The notes beneath the pieces were generated by a model. The model was not told the DNA's origin, did not search any database, and worked only from the letters and a program-made list of their open reading frames with translations. Of a DNA stretch of 64,000 nt, positions 8,138-17,820 are shown piece by piece; within the stretch, counting starts at the first letter, position 1, and each line of letters begins with the position of its first letter. The position numbers and the translations under genes were made by a program. This DNA comes from Pseudobacteriovorax antillogorgiicola (GTDB lineage: Bacteria; Bdellovibrionota_B; Oligoflexia; Oligoflexales; Oligoflexaceae), in the NCBI RefSeq assembly GCF_900177345.1, contig NZ_FWZT01000017.1:1-64000 (forward strand), given 5' to 3'.

Positions 8138-9436
8138 ATGGAACTAGTTAAACTTCACCACCTATATAAAAGTGCTCTAACACGCAATATCAGTATTGCT
8201 GGATCGGTTTTGTGCTGCTTTTTAATCGTAGCGGAACTTCTTGACCAACGCCCAATGTACATTCTTGCAGCTATTCTTGCAGTTGCTGGCATGTCCTTCG
8301 GATTAGTCGCAACACGATATAGCTTGCCTGAAAACTATACCAACGGTGCCTTGGCCCTCAACATTATCGGATCTCTCGCGGTAGCCTTTGCAAACCTTAG
8401 CGCTCAACATCCAAATTTAACTGGTGGCTATTATTACTTTGGAGTCATAATTATAACTAGTTCATTCTTATGCGGACGACGGGTTGGTTTTGGCTTCCTA
8501 ATATTCTTCTACTTCACCTTAGCCCTCGGCTACGTCCTCCACGGACAACATGTAGCACCTGGCCTGGATCTAGAGTTTTCAACCTTCCTCGATCGAGCTA
8601 TCGCACCAACATTTATCTTCTATGTAGTTTCTGTAGCAGAAAAAACCTTGCTCGCTTCTTTAGAAGTTTCAGAGAACCAGCAAGCTCAGATTAAGCAGGG
8701 AGAAAAGCTTTCAACCTTAGGTGTATTCGCTGCTGGTATCGCTCATGAGATACGCAACCCACTTGGCATTATTTCAGGATCCATAGACGTTTTGAAGCGC
8801 CTCGGAAAGGCCGATAAGCTAAATGAAGCATCTTTCACAAAATGGTTACAAAAGGCTCAAAAAAACAGCTTACGAATATCAGATGTTATTGACTCACTGA
8901 TGTACCTAGCTAACGATAGTTATAAGGCTCAAATCGATGACAATCTCGATGTATCAGTACAGGATAGTTTCTGTGAGTGTCTCGCTGCACTTGATACTAA
9001 GATCTCACAAAATGGTATTGTCATTAAAAACCTTCACGCAGAGAAAGACTATATGGTTGGAGGCAACTCCTATCACCTTTTCACTGTCATGAGAATAATC
9101 ATTGATAATGCTATCGATGCGCTGGGGGACAAGAAGTCACTTCATCCTAAGATTACGTTCGAGACTAGAATCAGTGACAATCACCTAGTAATCTCGATTA
9201 CTGATAACGGCCCTGGAATACCGGTTCAACTACAAGACCGAATACTAGATCCCTTTTTCACCACCAAAGAAGTAGGTCAAGGAAGTGGAATCGGTTTAGC
9301 GTTAGCCTATGGCATCGCCCAAAGATTGAGTTGGAAAATCAGTTTCAAGAGCGAAGAAGGAAGGACTAGCTTCTTGATCGTGATCAATCGATTCGAAGTC
9401 AATCAAAAGTCTGACAGCTACCACCTTGCTGGCTAA
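8138..9436 (+). CDS. Membrane sensor histidine kinase with six TM segments
   Basis: Six hydrophobic segments fill residues 18-170 with very short loops, so sensing is probably within or near the membrane. The kinase core follows: H-box with His203 (IAHEIRNPLG), N-box near 325 (IDNAIDALG), G1 near 355 (TDNGPGIP), F-box (DPFFTTK) and G2 (GSGIGLALA). The Glu after His and the NtrB-like spacing put it in the HisKA subclass. The ATG at 8138 has GAGGA 7 bases upstream; a nearby ATG at 8134 is out of frame. No response regulator is adjacent, so it is an orphan or works with the receivers at 2444-6115. Confidence 0.92.
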   Translation: MELVKLHHLYKSALTRNISIAGSVLCCFLIVAELLDQRPMYILAAILAVAGMSFGLVATRYSLPENYTNGALALNIIGSLAVAFANLSAQHPNLTGGYYYFGVIIITSSFLCGRRVGFGFLIFFYFTLALGYVLHGQHVAPGLDLEFSTFLDRAIAPTFIFYVVSVAEKTLLASLEVSENQQAQIKQGEKLSTLGVFAAGIAHEIRNPLGIISGSIDVLKRLGKADKLNEASFTKWLQKAQKNSLRISDVIDSLMYLANDSYKAQIDDNLDVSVQDSFCECLAALDTKISQNGIVIKNLHAEKDYMVGGNSYHLFTVMRIIIDNAIDALGDKKSLHPKITFETRISDNHLVISITDNGPGIPVQLQDRILDPFFTTKEVGQGSGIGLALAYGIAQRLSWKISFKSEEGRTSFLIVINRFEVNQKSDSYHLAG

Positions 9437-9493
9437 AAAACTTCCAAAACTCCGAACTCTAAGGTCACGATTTGCATTCGCTAAAATCATCAA

Positions 9494-9530
9494 AGACTGC
9501 CTAGAAGACACAAAGCCTTCTAGACAGTCT
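9494..9530. terminator. Bidirectional terminator between converging genes
   Basis: Two 14-base arms (starting AGACTG, ending CAGTCT) pair with a single mismatch around a 9-base loop. The hairpin sits between the end of the histidine kinase gene and the end of the oxidoreductase operon, and can serve both strands. Confidence 0.65.
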
Positions 9531-9544
9531 GTATAGAAAGAACC

Positions 9545-11791
9545 TTAACTGGAAAGAAACTCTTTGGGTGTCATAGGTAATGTTCTCAAACGCTTCCCAG
9601 TTGCATTATAGACCGCATTACCGATTGCAGCTGCAACTCCAGTTATCCCAATCTCACCGATCCCTTTGGCACCAATGGGCGTGGCATTGAAATCGGGATT
9701 ATCGATCCACAATACGTCAATTTCTGGAATATCAGCATTCACAGGAACATGGTACTCAGCAAAGTCATCGTTGGTGATTCGTCCCAATCGATGATCCCAG
9801 CGAATCGACTCCTGCAAGGCTTGGCCTACTCCCATGATCATACCACCTAGAAATTGGCTGCGGGCGGTTCTAGCATTTAGGATGGTTCCACAAGCAAAAC
9901 AACCTAACATACGCCGCACTCGGATCAGACCAAGGTCTTCGTCAACACCAACTTCCACAAACTGGGAGCCGAAGGAATGATTAGAGGTGCTAGTTTGAAA
10001 GCTAGGAGAAAAGGAGCCATCGACGTCAATAAAATCACGATTTGCATCCATGAGAATGTCTTCAAATCGAGCCATCTCATTTTTATAGACCAAAGCCCCA
10101 TCAATAAACTGCACTTGATCGATTGGCACCTTTCTCAATTTCGAATCGCTGGCCAGCAATTCGAAGAGCCTCTCTTTGAGTTTGTCGTAGGCTTGGCGAA
10201 CTGCGCCACCAACGCTGCCAGTCGTTGCACTACCGCCAGAGATGCCACCAGCTGGTAAGTCTGTGTCTCCTAACTTCATCTGGACCCGACCTTGCGGAAT
10301 GCCTAGCAAGTCAGCAAGCAGCTGTGCTTGAACTGTTGCTGTTCCCGTTCCCATTTCTTGCGAGCAGCAAAGTATTTTAGCCGTTCCATCAGAACCAATA
10401 CGCAAGGTCACCTGCGTAGGAAATCCTAGGGAAGGGTAAGTCGCTGCTGAGACGCCAAAGCCTACTAGCCAAGAACCATCGCGAAGCTCTCTCGGGGTCT
10501 TTCGGCGTCGATGCCAACCAAAAGCCTTCGCCCCTTCTTGGAGAGCTGTTGTTAAGTGTCGTGAGCTAAAAGGCTTACTCGAAAACAAATCTTTCACGGG
10601 CTCATTTTTGATTCTAAGAGCCACTGGGTCAACTTCAAGTTTAACTGCCAGTTCATCAATAGCAGTTTCAAGAGCAAAGACTCCACCTGCTTCCGCAGGA
10701 GCACGCATGAAGGTAGGAACTTGAGTATTCAACCGACACTGAAACTGCTCTAGCTTAAGTGCTTTCCGCTGGTACATCATCCGAGTGACGAGAGTGAACG
10801 ACTCAGTGTATTGATCTACTTCGGAGGTACTCGCAGAACCTGCGTGGATGATGGCCTCAATGAGCCCGTCTTGACTGGCCCCCAAAGCGACTCGTTGGAT
10901 CAATGGTGTCCGATATCCTGTTCCCCCATATAGTTGATTTCGACTTACCACTAGCTTTACAGGACGATTCACTGCTTTACTGCATAGAACAGCTAGAATC
11001 GAGTGGGGCCACATCAACCCTTTCGAACCGAATGCCCCACCCATATACTGACATACAACGCGGATTTGACTAGCATCCAGGTTGAAGAGCTGTGCATAGG
11101 TTTGCCGAGCTAAAGCGAGGCTTTGGCTGGAATCGTAGACTAGAAGATAGGGCTTCCCACCTTTAATGGTCCAATGTGCAATCGTTGCATGAGGTTCCAG
11201 CGGGTTATGATAGTTGCCTTCGGTAAAGTATTCCTGATCAACCTGAACAGCTGCAGCAGACAAGACTTGCTCAGCATTTTGCTCGTCAACTGTGGGGGGT
11301 GCTCCAGAAACCGACCCTGGCTGCTCGGATCCTTCAGCCCTACGAATATTCGTTTCCGATGGCATAGATTCATATTCAACTTGCACCAGTAATGCGGCGT
11401 CCCTTGCTGTTTCAAAGCTATCTGCGATCACTGCAGCTATGTACTGCCCCGCATAGTAAATGTCACGTTCAGCCACGGGGTAAACTTTTGAGGCGACAAT
11501 TGAACTGAAATTTCCTTCTCCAGAAGCTGGTAGTCTAGTAAATGATGGTAAATTTTCTGGTGTAAGGACTTTATAAACTCCAGGTAGGGCCTCCGCGAGC
11601 GAGCTATCGATCCGAATAATTCGCCCTCTGCTGATCTGGGAGACTACCGGTGTCGCATATAGCAGGCCGTCCATTGGCCACTCAGCGCTGAAAGTTGCCT
11701 TTCCAGTGACCTTTTCGCGACCACTACGTCTGGTTATAGACTTTCCTGCTGGCCCATCAAGCTTGATCGGCTCATAGACTGTATCCTTCAT
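9545..11791 (-). CDS. Molybdenum-binding subunit of a periplasmic xanthine/aldehyde oxidoreductase
   Basis: This 748-residue protein has the two-domain layout of the xanthine-oxidase large subunit: an a/b hammerhead domain near residues 20-130, then the molybdopterin-binding domain. The catalytic base is Glu713 in AKGIGE; GGAFGSKG (near 255) and MGTGT (near 470) are cofactor-contact motifs. It lacks a signal peptide, as expected if it is exported by piggyback on the Tat signal of the FeS subunit, as known for PaoABC. Its ATG overlaps the end of the FAD-subunit gene (ATGA-type). The pattern fits aldehyde oxidation, but the substrate is inferred. No cofactor-insertion gene (PaoD/XdhC) is adjacent. 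Confidence 0.93.
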   Translation of the reverse strand: MKDTVYEPIKLDGPAGKSITRRSGREKVTGKATFSAEWPMDGLLYATPVVSQISRGRIIRIDSSLAEALPGVYKVLTPENLPSFTRLPASGEGNFSSIVASKVYPVAERDIYYAGQYIAAVIADSFETARDAALLVQVEYESMPSETNIRRAEGSEQPGSVSGAPPTVDEQNAEQVLSAAAVQVDQEYFTEGNYHNPLEPHATIAHWTIKGGKPYLLVYDSSQSLALARQTYAQLFNLDASQIRVVCQYMGGAFGSKGLMWPHSILAVLCSKAVNRPVKLVVSRNQLYGGTGYRTPLIQRVALGASQDGLIEAIIHAGSASTSEVDQYTESFTLVTRMMYQRKALKLEQFQCRLNTQVPTFMRAPAEAGGVFALETAIDELAVKLEVDPVALRIKNEPVKDLFSSKPFSSRHLTTALQEGAKAFGWHRRRKTPRELRDGSWLVGFGVSAATYPSLGFPTQVTLRIGSDGTAKILCCSQEMGTGTATVQAQLLADLLGIPQGRVQMKLGDTDLPAGGISGGSATTGSVGGAVRQAYDKLKERLFELLASDSKLRKVPIDQVQFIDGALVYKNEMARFEDILMDANRDFIDVDGSFSPSFQTSTSNHSFGSQFVEVGVDEDLGLIRVRRMLGCFACGTILNARTARSQFLGGMIMGVGQALQESIRWDHRLGRITNDDFAEYHVPVNADIPEIDVLWIDNPDFNATPIGAKGIGEIGITGVAAAIGNAVYNATGKRLRTLPMTPKEFLSS

Positions 11792-12867
11792 ATCTTCGCC
11801 TCCTCAGTTGTTCCGGCTGATCCTCGCCCATGTTGCAACTCCCAAACTTGATCATCACTAAGAGCCCCGCGATCTCTTGCTATTTTGAGGGCTCGTACAA
11901 GGGTTCTCTTCGCTAGAGTGATCTTGTAATCGCCACCCATGGGAGCCCGTGCGTCTCGTAGGGCAATTTCTGCGGCTGCCATAAAGGCTTCATCACTTGG
12001 TCTTTTACCCTTCAGAAAGGTCTCGGCGTCCTTTGCACGCCACGGAATCGGAGCAACGCCACCAAGGGCAATATGAACATCCTCGATATAACTCGTCTTC
12101 GGACCAATTCCTTGTAACTGAAGACCAATGCCAGCACTTGCAAGGGCAAAAGCATAGCTACTTCGTTCACGGACTTTGTAGTAGATACTACGTTTGAATA
12201 GGGACCTACGTTTATGGGTTGGAATAAGAACTTCAGTTATTAATTCACCTGGTAGTAAATCGACATCGTATTGATTCTGACCATTCTGAGGTATGTTTAG
12301 AAAGTCTCTTAAAGCAACGACCCTAGTTTCTCTATCGCTTGCTAAGACTACAGACGCGTCGAAAGCCAATAGTACCACCGCCAAGTCTCCAGGATAGGTG
12401 CCCATAAGCCGATCTCCATGACCTAAGATGGCAAGATGGCTTGCGTCGACTTCCAGTTCAAACGGATCTTTGGTCCCTGCATTAGGATCAGGAAAGTCTG
12501 GGTGGCGATAGTAGGGAGATCGACTCCTTTGCAAGATATTGCCCGCGATTGTCGCCATATTCCGAATCTGAGGTGATGCAGCAAGTATCAAAGACTGCCT
12601 TAAGGCGGGAAAATCGTTCTTCACAAATCCGTTCTCTGCTAGCTGAGCCATAGTACAAGCAGCGCCAATCTTGAGATGAGCTTTACCCTTAATAATGTAG
12701 TTGCTTAGCAAAGGCTTAATGGAAACTAGCGATGATGGCTTCAGTACATTTAGCTTCATCAAATCAATGAGCGTCGTACCTCCTCCCAATGCCATAGTGC
12801 TCCGATGGTCAATAAGGGAACACGCGCTCTGAAATGAGTCGGCCTCGACATATTCAAATGGTAGCAT
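11788..12867 (-). CDS. FAD-binding subunit of the molybdenum hydroxylase, PaoB-like
   Basis: The FAD-binding fold is shown by ALGGGTTLIDLM (26-37) and ASPQIRNMATIAGN (97-110), and the C-terminal CO-dehydrogenase-flavoprotein domain follows. The ATG at 12867 has AGAGGAG upstream and leaves 4 bases after the FeS-subunit stop; the frame stays open further upstream but that part overlaps the FeS gene and is not real. PaoB-type proteins carry a [4Fe-4S] cluster in an inserted loop after the QRxR motif. Here that loop (about 113-160) is kept but contains no cysteine, so the extra cluster is probably absent. Confidence 0.92.
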   Translation of the reverse strand: MLPFEYVEADSFQSACSLIDHRSTMALGGGTTLIDLMKLNVLKPSSLVSIKPLLSNYIIKGKAHLKIGAACTMAQLAENGFVKNDFPALRQSLILAASPQIRNMATIAGNILQRSRSPYYRHPDFPDPNAGTKDPFELEVDASHLAILGHGDRLMGTYPGDLAVVLLAFDASVVLASDRETRVVALRDFLNIPQNGQNQYDVDLLPGELITEVLIPTHKRRSLFKRSIYYKVRERSSYAFALASAGIGLQLQGIGPKTSYIEDVHIALGGVAPIPWRAKDAETFLKGKRPSDEAFMAAAEIALRDARAPMGGDYKITLAKRTLVRALKIARDRGALSDDQVWELQHGRGSAGTTEEAKI

Positions 12868-12871
12868 GGAA

Positions 12872-13558
12872 CTAACTCCTCTTCTCTTTAGCTGTGATGA
12901 CCCGAACAGTCCTAGCTGGATCACTGGGAGGCACGACACCTGCGCACTGGCGCACTGCTTCTGTAATATTGGGGTAGGCTGAGCAGCGACAAAGATTGCC
13001 ACTCATCCATTCTCGAACCGACTCGACGCTTTCACTACCGTGTCCTTCCTCGATACATGCGATTCCTGACATGATCTGACCAGGGGTGCAATACCCGCAT
13101 TGATAGGCGTCGCACCGAAGAAACGCCTCTTGCATCGGGTGCAAATCCACCTCATCACCAATCCCTTCGATGGTTGTGATTTTCTTGCCCTGTGTTGTGA
13201 CAGCAAGAGTGAGGCACCCAAGAACTCGCTGGCCATCTATATGGATCGTGCAGGCTCCACAAGCCCCTTGATCACAGCCCTTTTTTGTACCTGTCAACTT
13301 TAGATTTTCCCTTAGGAAATCCAGTAAGGTTGTTCGTGCATCAATCATGGCCTCAATTTTTTGGCCATTAATTTCACACCTAAGAACGTAGTCTTTGGGT
13401 GTTTTTGATTTCTCTTCGCTACGATCATTTTCGCTCTGTGCACTGGCCTTATAGGCACTGGGTACAGCGGATGAACCCACCGCTGCACCGAGTCCAAGTA
13501 ATAAATTCCGGCGATTGACGTGGCCAACCACTGGCCGACGCTCTTCTTCTTTAGCCAT
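12872..13558 (-). CDS. Tat-exported 2Fe-2S subunit of the molybdenum hydroxylase, PaoA-like
   Basis: A twin-arginine signal (RRNLLLGL at 16-23) is followed by a hydrophobic stretch and an alanine-rich cleavage region near 40. Two [2Fe-2S] sites are complete: plant-type Cys94, Cys99, Cys102, Cys114, and the helical site Cys153, Cys156, Cys189, Cys191. Because only this subunit has an export signal, it should carry the folded complex across the inner membrane. It is the first gene of the three-gene operon. The gene order FeS-FAD-Moco is that of paoABC. Confidence 0.94.
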   Translation of the reverse strand: MAKEEERRPVVGHVNRRNLLLGLGAAVGSSAVPSAYKASAQSENDRSEEKSKTPKDYVLRCEINGQKIEAMIDARTTLLDFLRENLKLTGTKKGCDQGACGACTIHIDGQRVLGCLTLAVTTQGKKITTIEGIGDEVDLHPMQEAFLRCDAYQCGYCTPGQIMSGIACIEEGHGSESVESVREWMSGNLCRCSAYPNITEAVRQCAGVVPPSDPARTVRVITAKEKRS

Positions 13559-13698
13559 ACATGACTCCTAGAACTTAAGTTTTAGTCTAAATGTTCCCTA
13601 TAGCTAACGTTGTCTAGGATGATGTGGCAAGTAGATTTAAAAAATTTGATCTATGATCGAGAGAACAGATTGGTAAGGAGTGTGATGTCATCACACGC

Positions 13699-15654
13699 TC
13701 AGCTTGCAATATCCATCACTAAAATCGTGCAGTCGTCTTGCTGTTGCGCACTTTCATACTGCATCTTATAGCGGCTTGATATTTTTTGATAAGCCTGATC
13801 TGCTGTCGCGCTTATCTTCATCATCTTTGAAACTTCACGAATACGAAGCGGCCTAATCTCAACATCTTCGTTCTCAATCAAGCCATCTGAATAGACAAGT
13901 ACTATAGTGTCATCATTATATTGATAGCTTGTCTCCCCAAGTTCTGGCTCCAGGGTAAAGCCTAAAGGTGTCCCACCAACCAAAAGAGACTTCATAGTGT
14001 CGCCTGTTTTCAAAATCACCCCTGTATGTCCTGCATTGATATAATAGATCACCCTGTGGGAGAGATCGATCAGAAGCCCAACCATGGTCATCAACTGATG
14101 CTCCCCAACATCACGCTCCATAACTGTATGGTTTAAGGTCATAAACAAGTCCTTCAAAAAGGTCTTAGGTGATTGTGACTCGATCATCATAGGTTCTATG
14201 ACGGCACTCGCTACGCTCGCCACCGACCCTGACATCAGCGCCGAAGGGATACCATGCCCTGTAACATCACCAACTAATATTAGACTCACATTTTTCTCTG
14301 GAAAGTTATAGACTCCATACCAATCTCCTCCGATACTCTGCGCTGGTTGATAAAAAGTATGAAAATTTAAGCCTTTTATGGGCTTGATACTTGGGATCAG
14401 AGATTCTTGGATCTTCCTAGCTACCGCCAATGACTCCCGTATCTGTTTAGACTTGATAGAGTCATCACGAATCTTGCGATCCTGGCTAAACTTCAGCTTA
14501 CCCAAAACCCAACATAGCAATGATTCCTTTAATATGACGCCGAAAATCACCCCTAATTCAAGGGACGTGATCAGAGGGAAAAGCCCCCATAAGTTGGCCA
14601 TCATCGCAAGGTTGCCGAATACCATGAATGACCAAGCCAGAAAATATAATCGAGCTGGCTGATAGCCTTTTTGAATACTAATCAAGCCACCACCTATAAT
14701 CACGGTAAGCATCATCCCGTTGCTCAAGAGTAATAGCACTGCCCCTGCACCATAGCCAGCGATGAGCGAAACTAAGATAAAGACCGTCATCATGCCTACG
14801 AACAATCGCGCTGTCCAAAAAAACGCTTTTGAGTAGCTCCAAAACTTTAGAAATCTAACAGTGAAGTTTGTTACAAATATACATGTCAGGAGACCGTTAA
14901 CAATCAACCATTGATTGATATACTTCAGCCAGGCGGGATGGAAACTGAAGAGCTGATCGAGAAGACCCAGATAGCTAAGTTCGAAGTTGATAAAGAAAAT
15001 ATTATATAGAGCAATATGTAGAAAGGTGCGATCCCTGAGTGTGAAATAGAAGATCAAGGAAGCAATAACTACGAATATGATGATACCTAGTGTTGTCGCA
15101 ATTAAAAAATATTCTCGAATCTTAAACTCATGAAAACGCGCCTCGCTCCAAAGAAATAGTGGCCACTTTAGAATGTCAGTACTTTCAATTCTAAGGTAGA
15201 CCTCAGTTAAACCAGGAGGAAAATCAACAATGAAGTACGGGCTACGATAGTCGCGGCGATACTCAAGAAAAGAAACCTGGTCGCCTTGGCTAATTTCTTT
15301 ATAGGAACCAAGTTGATTGGGGACATAGAGTGTGACACGATCCGTAACGGGGAAACGATAATTGAGTATTCGTTTTTCGGAGACTTGGCTACTATTCTCA
15401 AACACAAACTTACCCCAAGACACTCCCGCCTTTATCCCGTAGTTTGCCATAGGGTTTGGTGGAACCTCAAAGTCCTGAATACCAACAATGTCTTCAATCG
15501 CTAAAGTTCCAGTCTCATCGAACAGGTAGACACCGCGATTACCAACATAGACTTGCTCAGCCTGATCTAAAAGGATCGCTTCACCTCGCACCTTCTCAGA
15601 AAGGCAAGTAGCGAGACTCATGATAAAAATCATGTTTTGGATCAAAAAGCTCAA
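13699..15654 (-). CDS. 7TM receptor with SpoIIE/PP2C serine phosphatase output
   Basis: The order is signal peptide (about 1-24), an extracellular 7TMR-DISMED2-like domain (25-180), seven hydrophobic helices (185-390), a short helical linker and a PP2C/SpoIIE domain (about 410-650). Phosphatase motifs are GGDWYG near 443, GDVTGHG near 462 and DDTIVLVYSDG near 605. Proteins of this design (RsbU-like) dephosphorylate anti-sigma-factor antagonists in response to an outside ligand. The STAS-like protein at 970 is a candidate partner. The start is a TTG at 15654; an ATG at 15633 is an alternative. The gene is monocistronic. Confidence 0.9.
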   Translation of the reverse strand: MSFLIQNMIFIMSLATCLSEKVRGEAILLDQAEQVYVGNRGVYLFDETGTLAIEDIVGIQDFEVPPNPMANYGIKAGVSWGKFVFENSSQVSEKRILNYRFPVTDRVTLYVPNQLGSYKEISQGDQVSFLEYRRDYRSPYFIVDFPPGLTEVYLRIESTDILKWPLFLWSEARFHEFKIREYFLIATTLGIIIFVVIASLIFYFTLRDRTFLHIALYNIFFINFELSYLGLLDQLFSFHPAWLKYINQWLIVNGLLTCIFVTNFTVRFLKFWSYSKAFFWTARLFVGMMTVFILVSLIAGYGAGAVLLLLSNGMMLTVIIGGGLISIQKGYQPARLYFLAWSFMVFGNLAMMANLWGLFPLITSLELGVIFGVILKESLLCWVLGKLKFSQDRKIRDDSIKSKQIRESLAVARKIQESLIPSIKPIKGLNFHTFYQPAQSIGGDWYGVYNFPEKNVSLILVGDVTGHGIPSALMSGSVASVASAVIEPMMIESQSPKTFLKDLFMTLNHTVMERDVGEHQLMTMVGLLIDLSHRVIYYINAGHTGVILKTGDTMKSLLVGGTPLGFTLEPELGETSYQYNDDTIVLVYSDGLIENEDVEIRPLRIREVSKMMKISATADQAYQKISSRYKMQYESAQQQDDCTILVMDIAS

Positions 15655-15782
15655 ATCCTACCCCAGATAAGTTTTTTCAGATAGGAAGTTCGGCTCATCC
15701 CATGAATTTATGACGATCATTCCTTGCCGAGCAAGAAGCATTCTTCATGTTTGAGATCAGTCGATATTATGGGAGGGGAAAA

Positions 15783-16556
15783 TTACTCTTTAAGGTTTCG
15801 AGAAGCCTTGATAATCTCTTGATATCGACCTGATTTTTTTAGAGCAGCCAAGCCTTTGTTGAAGGCTGCAAGTAAGTATTCAGCTCTTGGGTGCTTTCTT
15901 GATATAAGGAGATAGTGTGGAGTATTTCGAACTGGTTTCTCATGATAGGAAACTCGCTTGATCTCATCCTTGTGATTTCTACGAAGAATGCTCAAGCCTG
16001 CGTCTAGATCATTAGGAATAATATCGACCCGACCTGCCAGTAACTTCTTAAAATTGGTTTCATCACTGTTTGAATCATCGGCTTCAAATATCCCTTTAGC
16101 CCTCGCTTTATCAAAAGCTTCACCATAAGAATATTTGATAGTTGTCCCGATCCTTTTATCCTTCAAGTCATCAATTTTTTTCCAATCAAATTTCCTTTCT
16201 GCCAAGTAGAAGAATACGTAGGAAACATCAAGGATTGGTTCTGAGTAAAGAAAGTGCTTTTCCCTTTCTTTTTTATAACCCCATAAGAAAGTCCCAGCTA
16301 CTTTGCCTTTGCTGGCGCTATCTAGAGCACGAGCCCAAGGATAGAAATTATATTTTACATCGATTCCCTCCTTCTTAAAGGCTTCGGTAACAATTTTCGA
16401 AGCATACCCAAACCCATCCATAGTGCTTGACTGATAGGGGTCCCACTCTCCATTGCCCAGGGTAATGGTCTCTGAATGAGCCATCATCGATGTCCATAGC
16501 ATCAACACTAGGATCGTAAATTGGAACTTAGTTCGGCTTGCTCTAAAACTTAACAT
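15783..16556 (-). CDS. Periplasmic solute-binding protein, amino-acid (SBP_bac_3) type
   Basis: After a signal peptide (cleavage near residue 28) the 257-residue protein has the two-lobe SBP_bac_3 pattern: NGEWDPYQS at the mature N-terminus, ...GFGYASKIVTEAF, KDKRIGTTIKYSYG in the hinge region and a second-lobe PNDLDAG. No ABC permease or ATPase gene is nearby, so it may be a stand-alone sensor-type binding protein rather than a transporter part. The start overlaps the end of the outer-membrane protein gene by 14 bases, which implies translational coupling. Confidence 0.88.
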   Translation of the reverse strand: MLSFRASRTKFQFTILVLMLWTSMMAHSETITLGNGEWDPYQSSTMDGFGYASKIVTEAFKKEGIDVKYNFYPWARALDSASKGKVAGTFLWGYKKEREKHFLYSEPILDVSYVFFYLAERKFDWKKIDDLKDKRIGTTIKYSYGEAFDKARAKGIFEADDSNSDETNFKKLLAGRVDIIPNDLDAGLSILRRNHKDEIKRVSYHEKPVRNTPHYLLISRKHPRAEYLLAAFNKGLAALKKSGRYQEIIKASRNLKE

Positions 16557-17664
16557 CCATACCCATCATATTGGTAGTAGCCGTAACATAGTCTTGCTCT
16601 TGAATCTGCAGCTTCGTTGTCACATTGGAAAGGAACCATGTGATCCCTTGCCACGGATATTTAAATTGAACACCGGTCGTTTCTCCAATGTCAGAATTTG
16701 CACCATCAACTTCACCCGTTTCCTTGCCATTATAGATCTCAATGCTAATCGGGTCCCAACTATAGCTTAGCTGCAAGGCATAGGCTGTGTATCGATCCTT
16801 TAGGCCTTCTCTGATCTTAATGTTTGACTCAGTGGCTGAAAAGGCGAACATTCTACGCCCAAACCAATAGACCAATGGATCTCCATCGGAATATGTTGCC
16901 CCCAGGTAGGCTCCCATATAGCTAAGCCCCGTGGCAGCAGTTAGAACCGACGCCTCTTCGAGCTGCGAAGGGCTTTGAGGATCTGTAGCCACCTCAATTC
17001 CAAGCTTTTCATGATGATAAGCAATGGAACCATGAATCTTTAAACTGCCTATTTCACCAGATGCAGCAATTAGCGCTTCAATCGCTGGAGTATCCGTTTG
17101 TCTTGGTGTCGTAATTTCTGTATTTCCTGAGCCATCATCTGTTGTCACAGCATCAGCATCACCAGGACTCTTAGCTTCTACGAATGATAAGCCTAGAGTC
17201 AAAATACTGACAGGATACTTAAATGTGATAGCATTCAACTGACCTGAGTAGGCAGGACCAGCAATCCAGGGGCGAAACCCATCATGCCCGCCCACAATAA
17301 TATCATGGTAAAATGCCACCTCTGTATGCAGAGTTGGCTGAGTACCTAGTCGAAGCAGACCGTCCCCAAGTTTGATGTCGAAGTAGAAATTTTTGACGAG
17401 AGGCTCGCTTGTACCAGAATCGGTATCCCGATATACCGTAAGCTCAAATACCCCTTTTACAGCTTCATTGATGACAAACTTAGTACCGATACTTTGAGCA
17501 AACCAACTATCAGGAAAGACTCGAATATATGATTCTTTTTTTCCCGTTTCAGGCTCGTATGTTGACTGAGTCAAACCACCAGTACTTCTGCCAAAGAATG
17601 AAAACTCTGTGGCCATAAGCATCTGTGTATGCAGGCACAGCAGGGCCACGGCTAGGTACTTCAT
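16543..17664 (-). CDS. Outer-membrane beta-barrel (porin-like) protein
   Basis: A 373-residue protein with a signal peptide cleaved after Ala18, many alternating polar/aromatic strands and a C-terminal Phe (MGMDVKF), the usual outer-membrane assembly signal. The strand density fits a 14- to 18-strand barrel. GAGAGGGG precedes the ATG at a good distance. It is the first gene of a two-gene operon with the solute-binding protein; together they suggest a capture route for a small organic acid or amino acid. No named family is recognised. Confidence 0.8.
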   Translation of the reverse strand: MKYLAVALLCLHTQMLMATEFSFFGRSTGGLTQSTYEPETGKKESYIRVFPDSWFAQSIGTKFVINEAVKGVFELTVYRDTDSGTSEPLVKNFYFDIKLGDGLLRLGTQPTLHTEVAFYHDIIVGGHDGFRPWIAGPAYSGQLNAITFKYPVSILTLGLSFVEAKSPGDADAVTTDDGSGNTEITTPRQTDTPAIEALIAASGEIGSLKIHGSIAYHHEKLGIEVATDPQSPSQLEEASVLTAATGLSYMGAYLGATYSDGDPLVYWFGRRMFAFSATESNIKIREGLKDRYTAYALQLSYSWDPISIEIYNGKETGEVDGANSDIGETTGVQFKYPWQGITWFLSNVTTKLQIQEQDYVTATTNMMGMDVKF

Positions 17665-17767
17665 CGCACCCCTCTCGAATAAGTCAAATTCATCTTAGGA
17701 TTGTACTGATATTCTAACTTATACAGCGGTGGGATGCACGACCTAGTGAGGCAGAAACATTCTTTGG

Positions 17768-17794
17768 TAAAAGAAAAGAGCCCATCGGGCTCCT
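17768..17794 (-). terminator. Rho-independent terminator of the metzincin lipoprotein gene
   Basis: On the minus strand a GAGCCC/GGGCTC stem (17778-17792) with a short loop is followed by TTTTCTTTT. It lies 27 bases after the stop. Confidence 0.8.
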
Positions 17795-17820
17795 ACGTTG
17801 TTCGATAAATTCAATCCGAC

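Noticed and set aside
12868-13002. Upstream extension of the FAD-subunit frame
   Set aside because: It overlaps the FeS-subunit gene, and a strong Shine-Dalgarno precedes the internal ATG at 12867.
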